NCBI RefSeq assembly: GCF_032854445.1
Contig: NC_088297.1
Coordinates: 1,278,639 to 1,342,638, forward strand
DNA: 64,000 nucleotides
Reading direction: 5' to 3'
Source: Liolophura sinensis
Taxonomy: Eukaryota; Mollusca; Polyplacophora; Chitonida; Chitonidae
Positions 56,903-64,000 of this stretch are shown here, in pieces. The notes below the pieces were generated by a model, which had not been told where the DNA came from, did no database searches, and saw nothing but the letters and a program-made list of their open reading frames with translations. The number at the start of each line of letters is the position of its first letter. The stretch's first letter is position 1. The translations under genes were made by a program, and so were the position numbers.

Positions 56903-58488
56903 GGTAAGACAACGTACGTCAGTTTCAGAAGCAAATTATCCTGACCATTGAAACTAAGTTTATATCAAGATAAAAACGAAAAAGTAAATACGTCATTATC
57001 ACTGTATGATAAAGAAAGTATCGTTTTTGAACCTTGTCATCATGATGGAGCGTTAAAGAAGTACTTTTATGAGGGTATAGTGCCAGGTTAAAACTTCCGT
57101 GTTAGAGGCACACGTCTGTTAGGTGCAGATGCAGATACTAAAATCAGGAAAAGCGTACAAAGAAACTTACCAGAAATCAGACAAGTGCTTAAACACATGG
57201 ACGAGCTTCACATCCTTGTTGTCAAAGCTTTCATGACTGTAGTTAAGGATGAACGCATCAACATCTGTTGATCATAGGTGTTAACGTGAAACGTGAATAT
57301 CCTCGTTCCTTTTAACTTCACAAGCAAGATTTATCTACACAGACACACGCACAGGCTCCAACTGAGCGAAAAAAGTGAGGCTCAGGCTAAATCGTGGTTT
57401 GTGCACCTGTGTAGCTACCCGTGAAGTTAAGAGATCAGGTAAGGCGTCACGTGACCTAATACAGGTGACAGCGCGAGTCTAAATTGACAGCCCTCCTGGT
57501 AAGGCGAGACACTGTGGGCTTTTTTCACCTGACTGTTTACAGCCTGAAGGTTCCGGTGTTGGAACACGGGGAATTGTGTGTGACAGAGGACATAGACTGT
57601 GGTACTATCTGAGGAACACAGCACTTAGGGCCCCTGCGGATCCATTGAGTAATAGACTGGCTGATTGACTGACGTGTTAAACTACTAGGCCTATTTTGAG
57701 GTCTAATTGACTGACGTGTTAAACTACTAGGCCTATTTTGAGGTCTGTCTTATTATAGATGTATTGTACTGTGTCAGTGACCGTGAAATATTTATCACGC
57801 GCGAAGGAAATTCACGTGCGAGCAAAAAAATTGTCATTGAATATTAAAAAAAAAAAATCAATCGCGGACCCACCAAATTCTAAACTAAAAAAACTAAGAC
57901 ATTTTTTAATATATTTCTTTTTTTTAATAAAAAAAAGGTCATGGTACTACAAGGGGAGATAATTTTATGTTCTTCTTGTTTCTTACACGTTTTTCCAAAA
58001 CACAAACAGGAGACAATTTATTCTATATACGATTATTGGAAATCGCCCTATCAACCATCTTATGCCCTTAACCACATTATGACCGCGGTATGGCGTAAGA
58101 GGCGTTAAGCCGTAATCCTTCGCTGATTCTCTTTTACCCAACATAAAAAAGTGTGAAAGCTATCGTGGCACATTCCCTGGGATAAAAAAAACACAAAAAA
58201 CACACACTTTATCACTCGTTTGATATATCTTATTGGGAACATGGTATACTTTATCTACTGGTTATTTGAGTAATGGAGACAATATAATAAATCTCAAATG
58301 GCTGTAAAAATCCAGTATATAGGGATCGTCACGATGCGGATTGTTTCATCACTTAGAGTTTCATCACTCACGGCGTATGTTCAGCTTATATCTCTGATCA
58401 TTCAGTGAGTATGTATGAATGTACATAGCATAGTAAACGACAATCCCCACGTTGCCATGCCATACCGTGATGCAAAATGATCATTATT
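56903..58488. other. Spacer with one candidate exon and a 42-bp duplication
   Basis: A possible minus-strand exon lies at 57171-57264 (see findings). A 42-bp tandem duplication at about 57658-57745 contains 'gacgtgttaaactactaggc' twice. Otherwise unrecognised. Confidence 0.3.
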
Positions 58489-60787
<2,299 letters not shown>

Positions 60788-60987
60788 NNNNNNNNNNNNN
60801 NNNNNNNNNNNNNNNNNNNNNNNNNNNNNNNNNNNNNNNNNNNNNNNNNNNNNNNNNNNNNNNNNNNNNNNNNNNNNNNNNNNNNNNNNNNNNNNNNNNN
60901 NNNNNNNNNNNNNNNNNNNNNNNNNNNNNNNNNNNNNNNNNNNNNNNNNNNNNNNNNNNNNNNNNNNNNNNNNNNNNNNNNNNNNNN
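60788..60987. other. Assembly gap, 200 N
   Basis: Exactly 200 N, a conventional placeholder length rather than a measured distance. Confidence 0.99.
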
Positions 60988-62946
60988 ATGTACGGTAATA
61001 TACGAGAGAGAGAGAGAGAGAGATGTTTAATTAATATATACTGGAAAATATTCTCGTCAAAGCAAAGCGGTGTTTTCCAAAAAAAAAATCTTTAAGTGCA
61101 ACATTTTCTGAGGGACGGTTTGTTAGTATTACTTCATTTTCATAAATATTTAATAGAAATTAGCCTATGTTGCGGATTCTCATCTTTCGCCGTGGTTTAT
61201 AGGTTATACTGGATATTTTTTCACATTGCAAGCCCGGATTACAGGGAAATAAATGAGCCGAATACGATTAGACCAAGACAGTGATGACTGATGAAACCTG
61301 TGGCTCCTTATATAACACAAACCAGTCATTGTCTCATACAAATAATTGAATTATTTTTTATAGAGTCAGAGGCCAAGAAATCTCAATGCAAGGAGAACAA
61401 ATCAGTTTTCGAGCTATTGCATGTATGTGCAAAGCTGAAAGCATAAAACAAGTAATACTGTATCAAGCCGCCTATACAAACTAACTATTTTTGATCATAT
61501 TTACTTTAAAAAATAGCTTCACGAAATGTTATGTAGTGAAGACGATCGGCGGAGAAAATCCAGAGGCTGAACGCTAGTAAAATTAAGCATTTCGCGAGGT
61601 GCCATTTACGCTGTATGCTCCCAAAATACAGCGAGGCAGGTGATCGGTAAATTATTGTCATGGACACTTGTCTAACATTTTGCGCAAGTCACATAGTACC
61701 GTAGGACTCTCTTTACCTTTACTGACGAAAGATTTCTTCCTCGAATCTCCCTTATTGGAAATTTTAAAAAATGTGTATATTTTAATGAATTTGCTGTTTA
61801 AATGTGTAATTTATTATTATTTCTTTACTCAGTATCTGTATTTTACAGCTGTATATTTAGCCTAATAATGTAGACAGGTAGATGGGTGGTCTTTCATCGG
61901 CAGTTGCTTATTTAGACTAGCATTAGATATAGTGTCACAATTTTATCAATGTCAGACCAACTGTGGGATCCAGAGGGACGTCCAAACTCTAAAAGCTGTC
62001 TTTCACCCTGTAAGCTGAGTAGGGGTTAACTAGGATTGACATAAAGGGTAAAGTTGTGACGTATGACAAAACAGAAACTTGTATCGGGGGAAACTGATAA
62101 CCAAAACGCTTGACAAGGAATGAAGCATACACTTTTCTGTTTAATTTAGCGGGTGATTGATTATATTTTCAATTTTTAAAACACCGACATTTTGGAAGTC
62201 ACTGACAGACTTTCTCTAGTGCTGTGATGTATAGTATCCTGCATTGAGGAAGATATGTGATCTGCGTTGAATACAAACGGCCACCTGAGAGTCGTCAGCA
62301 GAGAACCGCTTCTTGTCAGCAAGGGCACACTTATAATGAGATCGCACGGGGAATCTACAAACTCTTCTGCCAAACGTTAGAATTTACCTCGCATCGTACC
62401 TGTCTCTAAATACACACACGTGAGAAAAATAACATCATCTCCCAAAAGAAAGCTTATCATTAGAAGTAAAAATAAAATTAAAATGTGACTCTGGCAGAGA
62501 AAAATACTTACGTACATTTGTAATTCACGTACCAGCGTCTTCAAGTACAAGTAATGGAGCAAATGATGCACGATGGCATTAACTGCATGTTAGATGCAGA
62601 TGTGTTAGATGCAGGTCACTGTGTACATTGTACCATACACGGTAAAATGTAAATTTCTTGTTTTAGATGGAAAGCAGGTGAGGTATATTTACAACCAGAC
62701 ACGCTTTGTTTCCCATTATTTTTTGCACCGCTTAATTCCACTGATTAATTTCTCGGTGTAAAACAATGAATCCCATTATGCATCTATTAACAGGTGCTAA
62801 ATACCTGCATTGTACACACAGTGAGCGCCCTTGTGTACGAACAGTATTTTTATCCTCCGTGATACAAACAGGATGTGATATAAATATATACATATTTTCA
62901 AAAATGACGCCTACATAAAAAAAAAGTTTGAATGTAACAGTAGTTT
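60988..62946. repeat. Direct repeat, right copy, starting at the assembly gap
   Basis: Begins 'atgtacggtaatatac', as at 58489, then skips to the (GA)n and follows the left copy to 'gtaacagtagttta', continuing beyond it into unique sequence. Confidence 0.95.
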
Positions 62947-63140
62947 ATTTTATACATTTATTTCACTGGTATTATGCGATGTAATCAAGAATATTTTATT
63001 AATAAACGACGGCAGCCAGCATTATGGCAAGAGGAAACTGGACATAGCCCGGGTGAAACCCACGGCCGTACACAGGCTGCTGGCAGACCTTCTCACTTAC
63101 GATCGGAGAGTTAAGCCAGCATGAGCTGGACTTGAACTCA
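62947..63140 (-). repeat. SINE family A, reverse
   Basis: 'tttcactggtattatgcgat', 'gccagcattatggcaagagg', 'gagctggacttgaactcacg'. The head is truncated. Confidence 0.82.
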
Positions 63141-63449
63141 CGTTTGTTAGTATTACTTCATAATATAAATATTTGATTCAAATGAGCCTATGTTGTAGAC
63201 TGCTACTTGTACCTATGGAAGAATTGCTGTTTATATTAAAATCAGGTTTATATATCGTTTACGTCTAATCAGCGTAGCAACACAACTATGAAAAGGCGGA
63301 TAGAATCACAGAAGTGTAACGCCTGCACTTATTTTGGGTTAAGATAATGTAAAGGTGGAGGACTCGCATTTACAGATAAAATATCAAAGCCTGTTTTAAG
63401 TGGCCCTTAAACAGTTTCTACCGACGGCAGAACCTGGACTGTCAGTGGC

Positions 63450-63592
63450 CCAGGGTCCCCTTACACTAAGCCCTCTTAGCGTTTAGAGTACGTACATGTA
63501 ACTACTGTGGCGACCGTTACGCCTACAGTGCTGGTTGCCATGGTAGTTATATGCTCTTAATGCTAAGAGGGCTTTGTGCAAGTGGGCTCATG
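63450..63592. repeat. Fold-back inverted repeat (MITE-like)
   Basis: 'aagccctcttagcgtttaga' near 63469 pairs with 'gctaagagggctttgtgc' near 63562, and 'gtaactactgtggcgacc' pairs with 'ggttgccatggtagttat'. The arms are about 55 bp and imperfect, with a short loop. No coding frame. Confidence 0.75.
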
Positions 63593-64000
63593 GCAAAAAC
63601 CAGCTGTATGTGGATGCACACTTAAGTACACATAGAGCAAAACGTGTTCAGATTTATGAATTTATGGTTGTGACGTCATTATGACATCTTTGTGGACGTC
63701 ATTACGACGTCAATACGTAAGCGCAGCAGCATGGGGCCTCAGTAATACGCCCAGGAGTTATGTGTGGAAAGGGTGCATATCTTTTCGGAGAAAAAAATAA
63801 ATAAAAAACGTGCGCACGCACGCAGATGCAAACATACCAATTCATTCATTTACTATTCCTTATTTCAGTTTAAAAACTGATAAGCTTAAAAGTGCACTCT
63901 CATGAAAAATACGCGAACATGGGGACATCCAATCATACAACTATCAATCTAACCAGCAGTCAAAAACCGAACTAAATATGCAAATTAAACCAAAAACGCA
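63593..64000. other. Spacer to the window end
   Basis: Contains 'gacgtcattatgacatc' and 'gacgtcattacgacgtcaat', short near-palindromic TGACGTCA-like repeats at 63672-63712. No gene was recognised. Confidence 0.35.

Overview
The window is animal nuclear DNA, most likely from a mollusc. The basis is sparse spliced genes in AT-rich sequence and more than twenty copies of tRNA-headed SINE families whose A-rich tails and '...gcgtaaaacaccaatcaaataaata' type 3' ends I associate with mollusc genomes. A species cannot be named from the sequence. No rRNA gene, tRNA gene, operon or CRISPR array was found.

Layout. (1) 1-20 kb is a tandemly duplicated locus of a sarcoplasmic calcium-binding-protein-like EF-hand gene. 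The left edge carries only the 3' flank of one copy, 6065-6604 is an intact 179-aa copy, and 17485-17760 is a truncated copy lacking both EF-hands. Homologous 3' flanks let insertions be dated: a SINE (7830-8199) and an intact Tc1/mariner element (8807-10334, DD34E transposase) are present beside copy 2 and absent from the matching place beside copy 3. A 5.9-kb Ty3/gypsy-type LTR retrotransposon (11046-16919, minus strand, 4-bp target duplication) sits between the copies. It has no reverse transcriptase domain, and its integrase lies upstream of its RNase H. (2) 20-27 kb holds SINEs, a 69-bp satellite (21.4-22.8 kb) and a decayed Tc1 element (24217-25823). (3) 27.2-30.9 kb holds a four-exon gene, not visible as one open frame, for a 101-aa secreted precursor ending in a six-cysteine C-C-CC-C-C (inhibitor-cystine-knot, O-conotoxin-like) domain. 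(4) 34.4-42.0 kb is a two-coding-exon FAM167-family gene on the minus strand, with a 6.9-kb intron full of minisatellites and SINEs. (5) 42-58 kb is gene-poor, with a decayed DIRS-like retroelement (about 47.4-49.0 kb), several minisatellites and a TA-flanked MITE. (6) 58.5-63 kb has a 2-kb near-identical direct repeat on either side of a gap of exactly 200 N, probably an unmerged assembly overlap, followed by a fold-back repeat.

The genes do not form a pathway. The most notable items are the knottin-type precursor gene, the RT-less LTR element with copia-like domain order, and the EF-hand gene array with matched empty sites. Exon boundaries were read by eye from GT-AG sites and reading phase; family assignments rest on recognised motifs, not on searches.
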